Shown: one piece after another, positions 34,598 through 43,146 of the stretch
How the letters are laid out: every line of letters begins with the position of its first letter
How positions within the stretch are numbered: the first letter of the stretch is position 1
Position numbers and translations under genes: made by a program
Source of the DNA: Streptomyces sp. CB01635
GTDB lineage: Bacteria > Actinomycetota > Actinomycetes > Streptomycetales > Streptomycetaceae
NCBI RefSeq assembly: GCF_002803065.1
Contig: NZ_NNBL01000016.1
Location: 1 to 64,000 of the forward strand
DNA: 64,000 bases
Reading direction: 5' to 3'
Notes under the pieces: generated by a model
Seen by the model: only the letters and a program-made list of their open reading frames with translations
What the model was told of the DNA's origin: nothing
Databases searched by the model: none

Positions 34598-34876
34598 CAC
34601 AAGCCGCAGGGCATCCCCCAGTACACCGCGGACGCCGCACGGGAAGGCCTGGCCAACGCTGTCGAGGCAGCGGGCAGCGCCGGCTCGCAGGCCCAGCAAG
34701 TGGTCCACGCCGCGCGGCAGTCCTTCGCCGACGGCTGGCAGCAGGCCATGTGGGCAGGCGTCGCCGTCATGCGCGCCCTGTTCGCCTACGTCCTCGCCCA
34801 CGGCCCGAAGACGACAGCGCAGGGCGCAACGACCGCGAACGAGAAGGGGACCACCTCAGAGACCCTCTCCACGTGA
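34598..34876 (+). pseudogene. C-terminal remnant of an MFS (DHA2-type) exporter
   Basis: The frame reads YTADAAREGLANAVEAAGS, then ARQSFADGWQQAMWAGVAVM and ALFAYVLAHGPKT before a TGA at 34874. The DGWQQxMWxGVAV helix and the following short tail are the last membrane segment of EmrB/QacA-type pumps. No start codon or upstream helices exist; it abuts the flavoprotein remnant directly, so a deletion or recombination joined the two. Confidence 0.65.
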
Positions 34877-35117
34877 CGCTCACGCCCAACCAGGCACAGA
34901 ATTGTGCCTGCTGACAACGGCTCAGGCTCCGTCACCCGACGTCACCTGACGCCCTCGACCGGTTCTGCCCTACGTCGACACCGACTGGCAGCGCTCTGCC
35001 GCTCGGTGGCCCATCGCGCTGCCGCAGACCCGCCGAGTACAGCACCGATGCGGGACTCCACCCGAGGCCTGTGTGAGCATGGCGTGCGCATCAGTTTCGA
35101 GTGCCGGAGGGGCTTTG

Positions 35118-35603
35118 ATGGACACCCACGACTTGGACCATTTGCGCCGGTGCGTCGAGCTGGCTGCCGAAGCACTGGAAGCCGGGGACGAGCCTTTCGG
35201 CTCGGTACTCGTGGACGACGCCGGAGTCGTCCGCGCCGAGGACCGCAACCGGGTGGCCGACGGCGACGCCACCCTCCACCCCGAGTTCGAACTCGCCCGC
35301 TGGGCGGCCGCGAACCTCTCACCTCAGGAGCGGGCCGCCGCCACCGTCTACACCTCCGGTGAGCACTGCCCGATGTGCTCGGCCGCACACGCCTGGGTCG
35401 GGCTGGGTCGTATCGTGTACGTGGCCTCTGCGGCCCAGTTGTCCGGGTGGCTCGCCGATTGGGGCCGCCCCCAGGCGCCCGTGCGCAGCCTGACCATCCA
35501 GGAGGTCGCTCCCTCGATCGAGGTCGAGGGCCCCGTCGATGAACTCGTTCCCGCGGTCAACGAGTTGCACCGGCGCCTCGCACAACGGGCATCCAACGCC
35601 TGA
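35118..35603 (+). CDS. Nucleoside/nucleobase deaminase (CDA fold)
   Basis: This 161-residue zinc deaminase has its catalytic histidine and glutamate in DATLHPEFELAR and the two zinc cysteines in EHCPMCSAAHAW (PCxxC-like). Such enzymes hydrolytically deaminate guanine, cytosine or related bases. GGAGG lies 8 bp before the ATG at 35118 (MDTHDLDHLRRC), which is preferred to earlier starts. It is monocistronic. Confidence 0.88.
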   Translation: MDTHDLDHLRRCVELAAEALEAGDEPFGSVLVDDAGVVRAEDRNRVADGDATLHPEFELARWAAANLSPQERAAATVYTSGEHCPMCSAAHAWVGLGRIVYVASAAQLSGWLADWGRPQAPVRSLTIQEVAPSIEVEGPVDELVPAVNELHRRLAQRASNA

Positions 35604-35771
35604 CCGACCGCCTCTGCCCTCCCAGCGGCCCGGCCGACGCCGGGGCCCATCCGCACCACCCGGCGTAACCCGGGCGCCGTTGCGGCGAGCACCCGCACCC
35701 CACCCTCTGGGCCGAGCTTTCTCAGTGCGGTTTCCCCGGCCGGTCCAGGCGGCTGATGTCCAAGAGAATGC

Positions 35772-36269
35772 TCAATCGGCAGGCGGCAGCGACAGCCACT
35801 CCTGCCAGGTGATTTCCCGGCCCAGACAACGAGGCTGCCGGAAGGGCCAGCGGGTGGCGATCCACTCGGGCACCAGCGCGTCGAGCGCGCGCTCCGCCTC
35901 GCTGCCCACGAGGTCGTCCACCACCCACCAGGAGATCTCGCCGTCGGAGCCGGTGCGCTCGGGCGGATCAATGTAGACGCAGCCGAGGACTGCCGTCTCC
36001 TCCTCGTCCAGGAGCGCGTAGTTGAAGGACTTGTGCGCGGCAATCTCCTGCTCGTGGCGCAGTAGGTCGATTCGGTCCTCTTCGTACGTCATCGTCTTCT
36101 TCGGCCATTCCCAGGCCGGACCGAAGATCTCCCACAGGCGTTCCTGGGAGCCCATCACGGCCGGGTAGTCGAGCGCGGTGTCCGCCTCGCGGATCGGCCG
36201 CAGGTGCAGCGCCGTGTGGGGCACGGGCACATGGACGGGGTGAACGAAGTCATCCGGGAGCCAGCTCAT
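35772..36269 (-). CDS. GNAT-family acetyltransferase-like protein
   Basis: This 165-residue protein starts MSWLPDDFVHPVHVPVPHTA. It carries LHLRPIREADTALDYPAVMG (the usual RPxxxxD opening), YALLDEEETAVLGCVYIDPP (motif D/A strand) and ISWWVVDDLVGSEAERALDA in the acetyl-CoA region. The canonical R-G-x-G loop is missing, so CoA binding may be weak or the activity lost. It follows the MarR-GNAT gene in the same direction with a gap of about 110 bp. Confidence 0.75.
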   Translation of the reverse strand: MSWLPDDFVHPVHVPVPHTALHLRPIREADTALDYPAVMGSQERLWEIFGPAWEWPKKTMTYEEDRIDLLRHEQEIAAHKSFNYALLDEEETAVLGCVYIDPPERTGSDGEISWWVVDDLVGSEAERALDALVPEWIATRWPFRQPRCLGREITWQEWLSLPPAD

Positions 36270-36381
36270 GAGAGGGAGGCTACAACCGGCCGCCGCGCAG
36301 GCGGTCCACACGGCGCAGATGCACCCGCTCCACCGGACATGTTCAACATCCGGCACGCAATCCGCGAGTCCGTCGAAGTCC

Positions 36382-37281
36382 TCATCCCGACCGTGGTGTG
36401 GTGATCCGCTTCTCGAACCAATGGTGGGCGTACGGCTCGTCGTTGAAGGCGGCGACCTCCTGGAATCCGCAGGAGTGGTACAGGCCGATCGCGGCGGTGA
36501 GCGCCTTGTTGGTGTCCAGGCGCAGTACGTCGCAGCCGTGCCGGGCGGCCCGCGCCTCCAGCTCGGCCAGGAACCGGCGGCCGAGACCGAGGCCCCGGGT
36601 GCGGGGATCGACCCACATGCGTTTGATCTCGGCCGGGGCACCGGGCGGCAGCTTCAGACCGGCGCAGCCGACAGGCTCGCCGTGGAGCCGGGCGACCAGG
36701 AACAGGCCGTGCGGTGGGCGGAGTTCACCCGCGTCGGGCAGCAGGCTCCGCGCGGGATCGAATCCGGTCTCGAAGCGTTCCTGCATTTCCGCGAAGTAGG
36801 ACCGCAGGCAGTGCTGGGCGTCCGGGCGTTCCGGATCAACCACGTCCAGCGTGACCGTCGCGGCCGTCAGCAGCCGGTTGACCTCGGCCATGGCGGCGAC
36901 GAGCCGGGCGCGCTGGTCGGCGTTGAGAGGCTGCAGGAGAGAGCCGGCCAACTCGTCGCTACGCCGGTCGAGCACGGCGAGTTCCGTGCGGCCTGCATCA
37001 GTGAGACGTACGGAACGCACGCGCCTGTCCTCGGGCTGCGGCTCCACCGTTACGAGGCCGTCCGTCTCCAAGGAGCGCAGCAGCCGACTGACGTAGCCGG
37101 AGTCGAGCCCGAGGCGCTCGCGCAGCCACCGTACGTCCCGGCCCTGTACGCCGATCTCCCAGAGCAGCCGCGCCTCGGCGACGGGCCTGTCGAGGCCCAG
37201 GTAGTGGTCGTGCAGCACGCCCACACGTTCGGTGACCGTGCGGTTGAACCGCCGCACCCCGTCGATCTGCGTCGCATCCAT
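36382..37281 (-). CDS. MarR-GNAT fusion regulator/acetyltransferase
   Basis: This 299-residue two-domain protein has a MarR winged helix over residues 1-135 (LRERLGLDSGYVSRLLRSLE, then PQPEDRRVRSVRLTDAG) and a GNAT domain over 150-299 (IKRMWVDPRTRGLGLGRRFL, with the R-G-L-G acetyl-CoA loop, and ALTAAIGLYHSCGFQEVAAF). Such fusions exist in bacteria; acetyl-CoA may modulate DNA binding or the protein may acetylate a target. A perfect 9-bp inverted repeat ends 1 bp before the start codon, strongly suggesting autorepression. Confidence 0.9.
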   Translation of the reverse strand: MDATQIDGVRRFNRTVTERVGVLHDHYLGLDRPVAEARLLWEIGVQGRDVRWLRERLGLDSGYVSRLLRSLETDGLVTVEPQPEDRRVRSVRLTDAGRTELAVLDRRSDELAGSLLQPLNADQRARLVAAMAEVNRLLTAATVTLDVVDPERPDAQHCLRSYFAEMQERFETGFDPARSLLPDAGELRPPHGLFLVARLHGEPVGCAGLKLPPGAPAEIKRMWVDPRTRGLGLGRRFLAELEARAARHGCDVLRLDTNKALTAAIGLYHSCGFQEVAAFNDEPYAHHWFEKRITTPRSG

Positions 37282-37282
37282 A

Positions 37283-37302
37283 TCTCTGACTTTAGTCAGA
37301 GA
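37283..37302. promoter_or_regulatory. Operator abutting the MarR-GNAT start
   Basis: TCTCTGACT (37283-37291), a 2-bp spacer and AGTCAGAGA (37294-37302) form a perfect dyad. It lies 1 bp from the ATG of the MarR-GNAT gene. Confidence 0.75.
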
Positions 37303-37462
37303 ATCCCGGTCGGGTCAGCCAGGGTTCTGGCCTTCCGCGCGCGGGCCGGGCCACGCACCAGCGACCTCTCGTCACGGAACGTGTGCCCCGCGCGCCGGAC
37401 GATGAGTTCCCGTAGTCCCCTAAGTCCTACCTGGCAGACTCCGCGCCGATGGAGGAGAAGCC

Positions 37463-37984
37463 GTGACGGACGATGTCTGGGAATTGGTGCACGCCGAGCG
37501 TGAGGCTCTGATCGACGACCTCGCGCACCTCAAGGACGATCAGTGGCTGAAGTCGTCACTCTGTGATGGGTGGACCGTGCACGACGTGCTCGCCCATCTG
37601 ATCGACACGGCCCGCACGACTCGCCTCGGTTTCGTGAAAGACCTGACCCTGGCGCGGTTCGACTTCAACCGTCAGAACACCCGCGGTGTGGAACGCGAAC
37701 GCCGGAGCACACCGCAGGAGACCCTGGAGCGGTTCCGTCAGGTGGCATCGCGCACATCAACCCCTCCGGCGCCCCTCGACAGCCGGCTCGTCGAAGAAGT
37801 CGTCCACGGCGAGGACATCCGCCGGCCCCTCGGCCTCACCCGCGCCTACCCCACGCAGGCCGCCGTCAGATCACTCCGCCTGCAGACACGCACTCCTGCG
37901 TCGTTCGGCAGCCTCCGCCGACGCCAAGAAGGCCACCCTCAGGACGCCACACCGCCGGGGTTCGACCCCGGTCGTCCTGACTGA
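37463..37984 (+). CDS. DinB-like/TIGR03083-type mycothiol-dependent enzyme family protein, C-terminus altered
   Basis: The first about 145 residues are typical of the actinomycete maleylpyruvate-isomerase-like family: WELVHAEREALIDDLAHLKD, SLCDGWTVHDVLAHLIDTAR with a metal-ligand histidine, LVEEVVHGEDIRRPLGLTRA with another, and RTPASFGS. After that the usual C-terminal region is replaced by an arginine/proline-rich tail. A neighbouring frame reads SADAKKATLR, which fits the family better, so a frameshift near 37910 has probably truncated the protein. Confidence 0.6.
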   Translation: MTDDVWELVHAEREALIDDLAHLKDDQWLKSSLCDGWTVHDVLAHLIDTARTTRLGFVKDLTLARFDFNRQNTRGVERERRSTPQETLERFRQVASRTSTPPAPLDSRLVEEVVHGEDIRRPLGLTRAYPTQAAVRSLRLQTRTPASFGSLRRRQEGHPQDATPPGFDPGRPD

Positions 37985-38354
37985 TTGCCACTGAGTCCTT
38001 TCCTCTGACCCGGAAGGTCGCGGCACTGGCCAACTCGCTCTCCCGCTCGCTTCCCGGGTCGGCTCGGTCATCGGTCTCAGCGCGTACGGTGCCTCGCCCG
38101 TTCGCTGTTACCCGCTGGCGCACATACGCGACGATCCACCTCCGCCACTCGGCCAGTGGCTCTACCCCGCCCGTCGCAGCAGCTCCGCCTTCCGCGCGGG
38201 GCCCAGCCGCTCTCCGGCCAGCACCGGGGACAGGTGCCGCAGGCGGCGGCGCAGGGCTGTGCGGCCAGCCGCCGACAGGTCGCGCCCCGCTCCCGCTGTC
38301 CCGCTGTCCCGCTGTCCCGCTACGAGGTCATCGGTGATCGTGTTCCGCATAGGA
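37985..38354. other. Unassigned interval
   Basis: No intact gene. A minus-strand frame near 38160-38290 reads TALRRRLRHLSPVLAGERLG and is coding-like, but it has no start or known family. An octamer repeat lies at 38291-38322. Confidence 0.35.
38291..38322. repeat. Tandem octamer TCCCGCTG, four copies
   Basis: Three perfect TCCCGCTG units and a fourth ending in A follow each other without spacing. This is probably replication slippage in a gene-poor stretch. Confidence 0.85.
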
Positions 38355-38620
38355 TCAATTAGATTGCATGTTCGAATCCCCGCCAAGCTGCTCGGCCAGT
38401 CCGACGTTGACGCTCTCGGGGCCGCGGACATAACAGAGGGATTAGGTGTCCGCGTACTGGCTCCAGCTCGCCGACGAGTTCGGCGCCGTGGGTGCGCAGG
38501 CGGGCAATGACGTCGTCGATGTCGTCGACGGCGAACATGATGCGACGAATGCCCAGCGCGTTCGCCGGCGGGTCTTTCGGCTCGGCTGTGCCGGCCTTCG
38601 ACCCCAGCAGGCATCCGCTG
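38355..38620 (-). pseudogene. Glyoxalase-fold (VOC) protein remnant
   Basis: On the minus strand AEPKDPPANALGIRRIMFAV and DDIDDVIARLRTHGAELVGE are a normal VOC C-terminal half. The frame then shifts by one base and reads QYADT, a TAA, and LCYVRGPESVNVGLAEQLGG up to a TGA at 38355. In intact homologues these pieces are continuous (VQYxDxYRLCYVRGPEG). The N-terminal half is absent. Confidence 0.75.
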
Positions 38621-38694
38621 CGACAGTGGACACCTGCCTCCCGCAGCACCAGCCAGGACCAGCACCACGCCCATACAGCGAGGAGAAGTCCGCC

Positions 38695-39537
38695 ATGACC
38701 GTCAAGACCGTCACGACGACGTCGGCGATGCCGGAGCTCGACCGCCCCTACGACCGCCTGGCCTCGACCGCCGTGGCGGACTTCAACCGGGACGGGTTCG
38801 TGCATCTGCGGAACGTGCTCACGCCCGAGACGATCGCCGCGTACGAGCCGACGATCACCTCGGAGGTGATCCGGCTCAACACCCAGAACCTGCCGCTGGC
38901 GGAGCGTGACACCTACGGCAAGGCGTTCCTGCAGGTGACAAATCTTTGGGAACACAGCGAGAAAGTGCAGGAGTTGGTGTTCTCCCGGCGTCTCGCACGC
39001 ATCGCCGCCGAGGTGCTCGGTGTGCACGCGGTGCGGCTCTACCACGACCAGGCGCTGTACAAGGAGCCATCCGGCGGCATCACGCCCTGGCACGCCGATC
39101 AGTACTACTGGCCGCTGTCCTCCGACCGCTGCCTGACCGTCTGGCTGCCGCTGCAGGAAACCCCCATGGAGATGGGCCCGATCGCCTTCGCCCGCGGCAG
39201 CCACCACTTCGCGTACGGCCGCGACCTGCCCATCTCCGACGAGTCCGAGGCCCGCCTCAAGGAGACCGTCACCGAGCAGAACTTCGAAGACGTCGCGGAG
39301 CCGTTCGCGCTCGGCGACGCGAGCTTCCACCGCGGGTGGACCTTCCACCACGCGGGGCCCAACCGCGCCAACGTCCCGCGCCGTGTCATGACGGTGATCT
39401 ACATAGACGCCGACATCCGTGTCGCCGAGCCCACGAACGACCACCAGGCCGCCGACCGTGGCTGGATGCCCGGCACCAGGATCGGCCAGGTCCCGGACAC
39501 TCCCCTCAACCCCGTGCTGTACGACGCGCGCCGCTGA
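38695..39537 (+). CDS. Phytanoyl-CoA dioxygenase (PhyH)-family Fe(II)/2-oxoglutarate oxygenase
   Basis: This 280-residue protein has the iron triad: His and Asp in ITPWHADQYYWPL and the distal His in WTFHHAGPNRANVPRR, whose following arginine would hold 2-oxoglutarate. The N-terminal FNRDGFVHLRNVLTPETIAA is the standard family opening. It hydroxylates an unknown small molecule. GAGGAG lies about 9 bp before the ATG at 38695. It precedes the LacI gene in the same direction by 167 bp and may process a product of the sugar locus, although no LacI-type site was found in front of it. Confidence 0.88.
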   Translation: MTVKTVTTTSAMPELDRPYDRLASTAVADFNRDGFVHLRNVLTPETIAAYEPTITSEVIRLNTQNLPLAERDTYGKAFLQVTNLWEHSEKVQELVFSRRLARIAAEVLGVHAVRLYHDQALYKEPSGGITPWHADQYYWPLSSDRCLTVWLPLQETPMEMGPIAFARGSHHFAYGRDLPISDESEARLKETVTEQNFEDVAEPFALGDASFHRGWTFHHAGPNRANVPRRVMTVIYIDADIRVAEPTNDHQAADRGWMPGTRIGQVPDTPLNPVLYDARR

Positions 39538-39625
39538 CTGCACCGCGCCCCATGGCCACAGACATCACCGGCCATCACCGCCCGGCACCTGGTATCTTGC
39601 CCCGGCACCCTCCCCGACCGTAGGC

Positions 39626-39639
39626 TGAATGCGCTTTCA
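39626..39639. promoter_or_regulatory. LacI-type operator upstream of lacI (site C)
   Basis: TGAATGCGCTTTCA fits the locus consensus TGWATGCGCTTNCA and is a near-palindrome around GCGC. It lies about 65 bp before the LacI start, suggesting autoregulation. Confidence 0.65.
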
Positions 39640-39704
39640 GGCACGACGGCAGGCAGCCGGGCACGCCACAGGTGCCGGGCGAAGGGGCGAGGCGAGACAG
39701 CAAG

Positions 39705-40760
39705 ATGACCACTCCCACGGTGTACGACGTCGCCGAACAGGCGGGCGTCTCCATCGCGACCGTGTCGCGCGTCTACCGCAACCCCGACGCGGTCCGGGCG
39801 GAGACCCGCGAGAAGGTCCTGGCCGCCGCGCGCGAACTCGGCTACGTGCCGAGCGGCAGCGCCCGCGGGCTCGCCAGCCGGGCGACCGGCGTGCTGGGAC
39901 TCTGCTTCCCCGACTTCCACGACACCGAGGCGGAGCACGCCGCGGGCGCCGAGGACGCCGAGCTGGTGCTCTACTCGGACCAGGTCATCCGCGGCATGGA
40001 GCGCGCGGCCCGGCGCCAGGGCTACGCGCTGCTGATCTCGGCCGCGCACGCCGACCAGGCAGGCCGGCAACTCGCCGAGGTGGCGGGGCGCGTGGACGGT
40101 CTGGCCGTGCTTGCGCAGTCGCTGACCGAAGAGGACCTCGACGTCGTGGGGCGCCGGCAGCCCGTCGTCCTGCTGGCCGGCGAGCGGCACGCCGGCTACG
40201 ACCACGTCGAAGTGGCCAACTTCGACGGCCAGTTGGAGCTTACGCGGCATCTGATCGTCGACCACGGGCTGCGCCGCCTGGCCTTTGCCGGCGGCCCGGC
40301 GGACTCGCCGGACGGCGAGGCGCGCTTCCGCGGTTACCAGGCCGCCCACCTGGAGGCCGGACTGCCGTTGCCGAAGGCGCCCGACACCCGAGGTGACCTC
40401 ACCCAGGCCGCGGGCCGCAAGGCCGCACTGGAGCTGCTCGACCGGGACGAGACCATGCCCGACGGCCTGGTGTTCGCCAACGACCAGATGGCGGTGGGCG
40501 CGCTGCACGCCCTGGAGGCGCGCGGGGTCGCCGTCCCGGACGACATCGCCGTGACCGGCTTCGACGGGATCCCGCTGAGTCGTCTGGTGCGGCCGACGCT
40601 CACGACCGTACGGCAGCCGACCGGTCACCTGGGCGAGGTGGCGGTGGAGCTGCTGATCGCCCGGCTCCACGAGCGCGACCGGGCGGCCGAGCTGCGCGTG
40701 CTGCCGGTGACGGTGACCCGCCGGGCGAGCTGCGGATGCGCACAGGAACGCACCGTTTGA
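39705..40760 (+). CDS. LacI-family regulator of the carbohydrate locus
   Basis: This 351-residue regulator has a LacI headpiece (TVYDVAEQAGVSIATVSRVY, then VLAAARELGYVPSGSARGLA) with the hinge helix. A periplasmic-binding-protein-like sugar sensor follows (HLIVDHGLRRLAFAGGPADS, PDGLVFANDQMAVGALHALE, DDIAVTGFDGIPLSRLVRPT). The ATG at 39705 follows a purine-rich stretch; a GTG 33 bp upstream is possible. It most likely binds the repeated TGWATGCGCTTNCA sites in front of itself, the ABC operon and the glycosidase genes, releasing them when the sugar is present. Confidence 0.93.
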   Translation: MTTPTVYDVAEQAGVSIATVSRVYRNPDAVRAETREKVLAAARELGYVPSGSARGLASRATGVLGLCFPDFHDTEAEHAAGAEDAELVLYSDQVIRGMERAARRQGYALLISAAHADQAGRQLAEVAGRVDGLAVLAQSLTEEDLDVVGRRQPVVLLAGERHAGYDHVEVANFDGQLELTRHLIVDHGLRRLAFAGGPADSPDGEARFRGYQAAHLEAGLPLPKAPDTRGDLTQAAGRKAALELLDRDETMPDGLVFANDQMAVGALHALEARGVAVPDDIAVTGFDGIPLSRLVRPTLTTVRQPTGHLGEVAVELLIARLHERDRAAELRVLPVTVTRRASCGCAQERTV

Positions 40761-40868
40761 GCGGTGCGCAACAGCCCTTTCCCCGCTGCGTGTTCGCGGA
40801 TGTCCGCACGTTTACGGAAGCGTTACCTCCAGACCCCTTGAGTCGGTCCGCCTCGTACTACAGGGTCA

Positions 40869-40895
40869 TGTATGCGCTTACGTACAGCGCTTACA
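40869..40895. promoter_or_regulatory. Tandem LacI-type operators of the ABC operon (sites A1 and A2)
   Basis: TGTATGCGCTTACG (40869-40882) and GTACAGCGCTTACA (40882-40895) have centres 13 bp apart. They lie 19-45 bp upstream of the binding-protein start and just before its GGAGGG ribosome-binding site. Confidence 0.7.
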
Positions 40896-40913
40896 TGAAT
40901 GTAGGAGGGCCCC

Positions 40914-42155
40914 ATGACACGCACCAAGTCCGTCAGCGTAGCCGCGACCGTGGTGGTGGCGGCGCTCGCCCTGACCTCCTGCGGGAGCAGCGGGGGTGAG
41001 CAGGTGGCGGCGGACAAGAAGCAGACGCTCACGGTGTGGGCCATGGGCGAGGAGGGCACCCGCCTCAAGGCGGTCACCGACGAGTTCACCAAGCAGCACC
41101 CGAACATCACCGTCAAGGTGACCCCGGTGGGCTGGGACGTCGTGCACCAGAAGCTGGTGTCGGCCATCGCCGCCAAGAAGACGCCGGACATGGCGCAGAT
41201 GGGCTCCACGATGATGGGCGAGTTCATCGCTCTGGACGCCCTGGAGCCGGTGGACACCAAGACGTTCAAGAAGTCCGACTTCTTCCCCGCAACGTGGGAC
41301 AGCAACGTCAAGGACGGGACGGCGTACGGCGTTCCCTGGTACGCCGACACCCGCGCGCTCTACTACCGCACCGACCTCGCCGAGAAGGCGGGCGTCGACA
41401 AGGCCCCCACCACGTGGAAGGACCAGCAGGCTCTCGCCGCCGCCTACCAGAAGTCGGGCACCGAGTGGGGCACGGACCTGCAGCCCAGCAGCACCGGCGC
41501 CTGGCAGAGCTGGGTCCAGTACCTGTACTCGGCGGGCGGCGAGCTGATCGGCAAGGACGGCAAGCCGGCCCTCGACTCCCCCGAGGCGATACGGGCGTTC
41601 ACCGAGTGGGCGAGCTACTTCAAGAAGGGGCTCGCCAAGAAGACCTTCACGCCCGGGTACGACGTCACCAAGGACTTCGCCTCCGGGAAGCGGCCGATGT
41701 TCCAGTCCGGCCCCTGGATGGTGCGCAACATCGCCGACCAGCAGCCGCAGCTCAAGGGCAAGTACAAGGTCGTGCCCGTCCCGGCGGACAAGACCTCGAC
41801 CTCCTGGGTCGGCGGCGCGTCCCTCGTCACGTTCAAGAACAGCGCACACAAGGCGGCGGCCGAGGAGCTGACCCAGTACCTCACCACGCCGAAGACGCAG
41901 GCCCAGTGGTACGAGGCGGACAAGGCGCTGCCGGCCAGCAAGGCCGCCTGGGACGAGCCCGCCCTCAAGAGCGGCGGCGAGTCGCTCGCCACCTTCAAGG
42001 CCTCGCTCGACACGGCGAAGGCGATCCCGCCGCTGGAGAAGTGGAACGAGTTCGCCGCGGCCGTCGAGGGCGCCCTGGCGAAGATCTCGCAGGGCGCGGA
42101 CCCGGCGGCGACCGCGAAGACGCTGCAGAAGACGGCCGAGGGGCTGGTGGACTGA
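40914..42155 (+). CDS. Sugar ABC transporter substrate-binding lipoprotein
   Basis: This 413-residue family-1 extracellular solute-binding protein has the lipobox ALTSCGSSGG (Cys about 23). Conserved features include LTVWAMGEEGTRLKAVTDEF, TPDMAQMGSTMMGEFIALDA, GVPWYADTRALYYRTDLAEK and the late FQSGPWMVRNIADQQ. It catches an oligosaccharide outside the membrane and delivers it to the two permeases that follow. Operators lie directly upstream. No ATPase gene follows; in Streptomyces such importers generally share the MsiK ATPase encoded elsewhere. Confidence 0.95.
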   Translation: MTRTKSVSVAATVVVAALALTSCGSSGGEQVAADKKQTLTVWAMGEEGTRLKAVTDEFTKQHPNITVKVTPVGWDVVHQKLVSAIAAKKTPDMAQMGSTMMGEFIALDALEPVDTKTFKKSDFFPATWDSNVKDGTAYGVPWYADTRALYYRTDLAEKAGVDKAPTTWKDQQALAAAYQKSGTEWGTDLQPSSTGAWQSWVQYLYSAGGELIGKDGKPALDSPEAIRAFTEWASYFKKGLAKKTFTPGYDVTKDFASGKRPMFQSGPWMVRNIADQQPQLKGKYKVVPVPADKTSTSWVGGASLVTFKNSAHKAAAEELTQYLTTPKTQAQWYEADKALPASKAAWDEPALKSGGESLATFKASLDTAKAIPPLEKWNEFAAAVEGALAKISQGADPAATAKTLQKTAEGLVD

Positions 42156-42159
42156 CCCC

Positions 42160-43146
42160 ATGAGCACCACCACCGCACAGGCCGGTGCACCGGGTGCGGG
42201 ACAGGACGCAGTGGTGTCGAAGGCTCGGGCTGACGGCACCGGGCCCGGCCGGCGCCGTCGGGACCGGCTGTCCCGCCACAATCTCGCCGGCTGGCTGTTC
42301 TCCACACCGTTCCTGGGGCTGTTCCTCACCTTCATGGCGTTCCCGATCGTGGCCACGCTGTTGATGAGCTTCACCGACTTCGGTCTGCGCAATGTCACTG
42401 ATCCGCTGTCGGCTCAGTTCGTGGGCCTGGACAACTACACGAAGCTGTTCCAGGACGACAAGTTCGTCAGGGCGCTGTTCAACACGGCATACTTCGTCGT
42501 GCTCGGCGTGCCGCTCACGATCGGCAGCGGCCTGGCGGCCGCGGTGCTGCTCAACTCGGGCATCGACCGGCTGCGCACCTTCTTCCGTGTCGGCTTCTAC
42601 GCGCCCGTCGTCACAGCCATCGTGGCGGTCGCCGTCATCTGGCGCTTCGTCCTCGATCCCAGCGAGGGTCTGATCGCGGGCCTCGGCCACCAACTCGGCA
42701 TCCAGACACCGGACTTCCTCGGCTCCGAGACACTCGCGATGCCCTCGCTGATCATGATGGCCGTCTGGCGCAACATGGGTTCGGCGATGGTCCTCTTCCT
42801 CGCCGGTCTGCAGGCCATTCCCACAGAGGTGCGGGAGGCGGCGCGGATCGACGGCGCGGGGATCTTCCAGGAGTTCCGCAGGATCACGGTGCCGCTGCTG
42901 CGGCCCACCATGCTCTATGTCGCCGTCATGACCACGATCGGCTTCCTCAACGTCTTCGAGGAGCCGTTCGTGATGACTGACGGCGGCCCGTCGGACAGCA
43001 CCCTGACGATCTCGCTGCACATGTACCGCGAGGGCTTCGACTTCTTCCACATGGGCTATGCCAGCGCCATGGCATACGTCCTGTTCGTGATCGTCCTCGC
43101 GATCACGACGCTCCAGCTCCGCCTCCTCAAGGACAAGACCTCATGA
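42160..43146 (+). CDS. Sugar ABC transporter permease (MalF/LacF type)
   Basis: This 328-residue membrane protein has six predicted helices and the EAA loop that contacts the ATPase (EVREAARIDGAGIFQEFRRI TVPLLRP, positions about 225-250). A basic N-terminus (RRRRDRLSRHN) precedes helix 1 GWLFSTPFLGLFLTFMAFPI. It starts 4 bp after the binding-protein stop and its stop overlaps the next permease (ATGA at 43143-43146). It forms the channel together with that gene product. Confidence 0.95.
   Translation: MSTTTAQAGAPGAGQDAVVSKARADGTGPGRRRRDRLSRHNLAGWLFSTPFLGLFLTFMAFPIVATLLMSFTDFGLRNVTDPLSAQFVGLDNYTKLFQDDKFVRALFNTAYFVVLGVPLTIGSGLAAAVLLNSGIDRLRTFFRVGFYAPVVTAIVAVAVIWRFVLDPSEGLIAGLGHQLGIQTPDFLGSETLAMPSLIMMAVWRNMGSAMVLFLAGLQAIPTEVREAARIDGAGIFQEFRRITVPLLRPTMLYVAVMTTIGFLNVFEEPFVMTDGGPSDSTLTISLHMYREGFDFFHMGYASAMAYVLFVIVLAITTLQLRLLKDKTS

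Noticed and set aside
37940..37975. T-arm-like hairpin GGGGTTCGACCCC
   Set aside because: The stem and 7-nt loop do not fit a tRNA T-arm and no cloverleaf can be built upstream.
38361..38390. tRNA 3' end or attachment site (TTCGAATCCCCGCC)
   Set aside because: No pairing acceptor or T stem, and the bases are explained as codons of the VOC remnant (LGGDSN on the minus strand).
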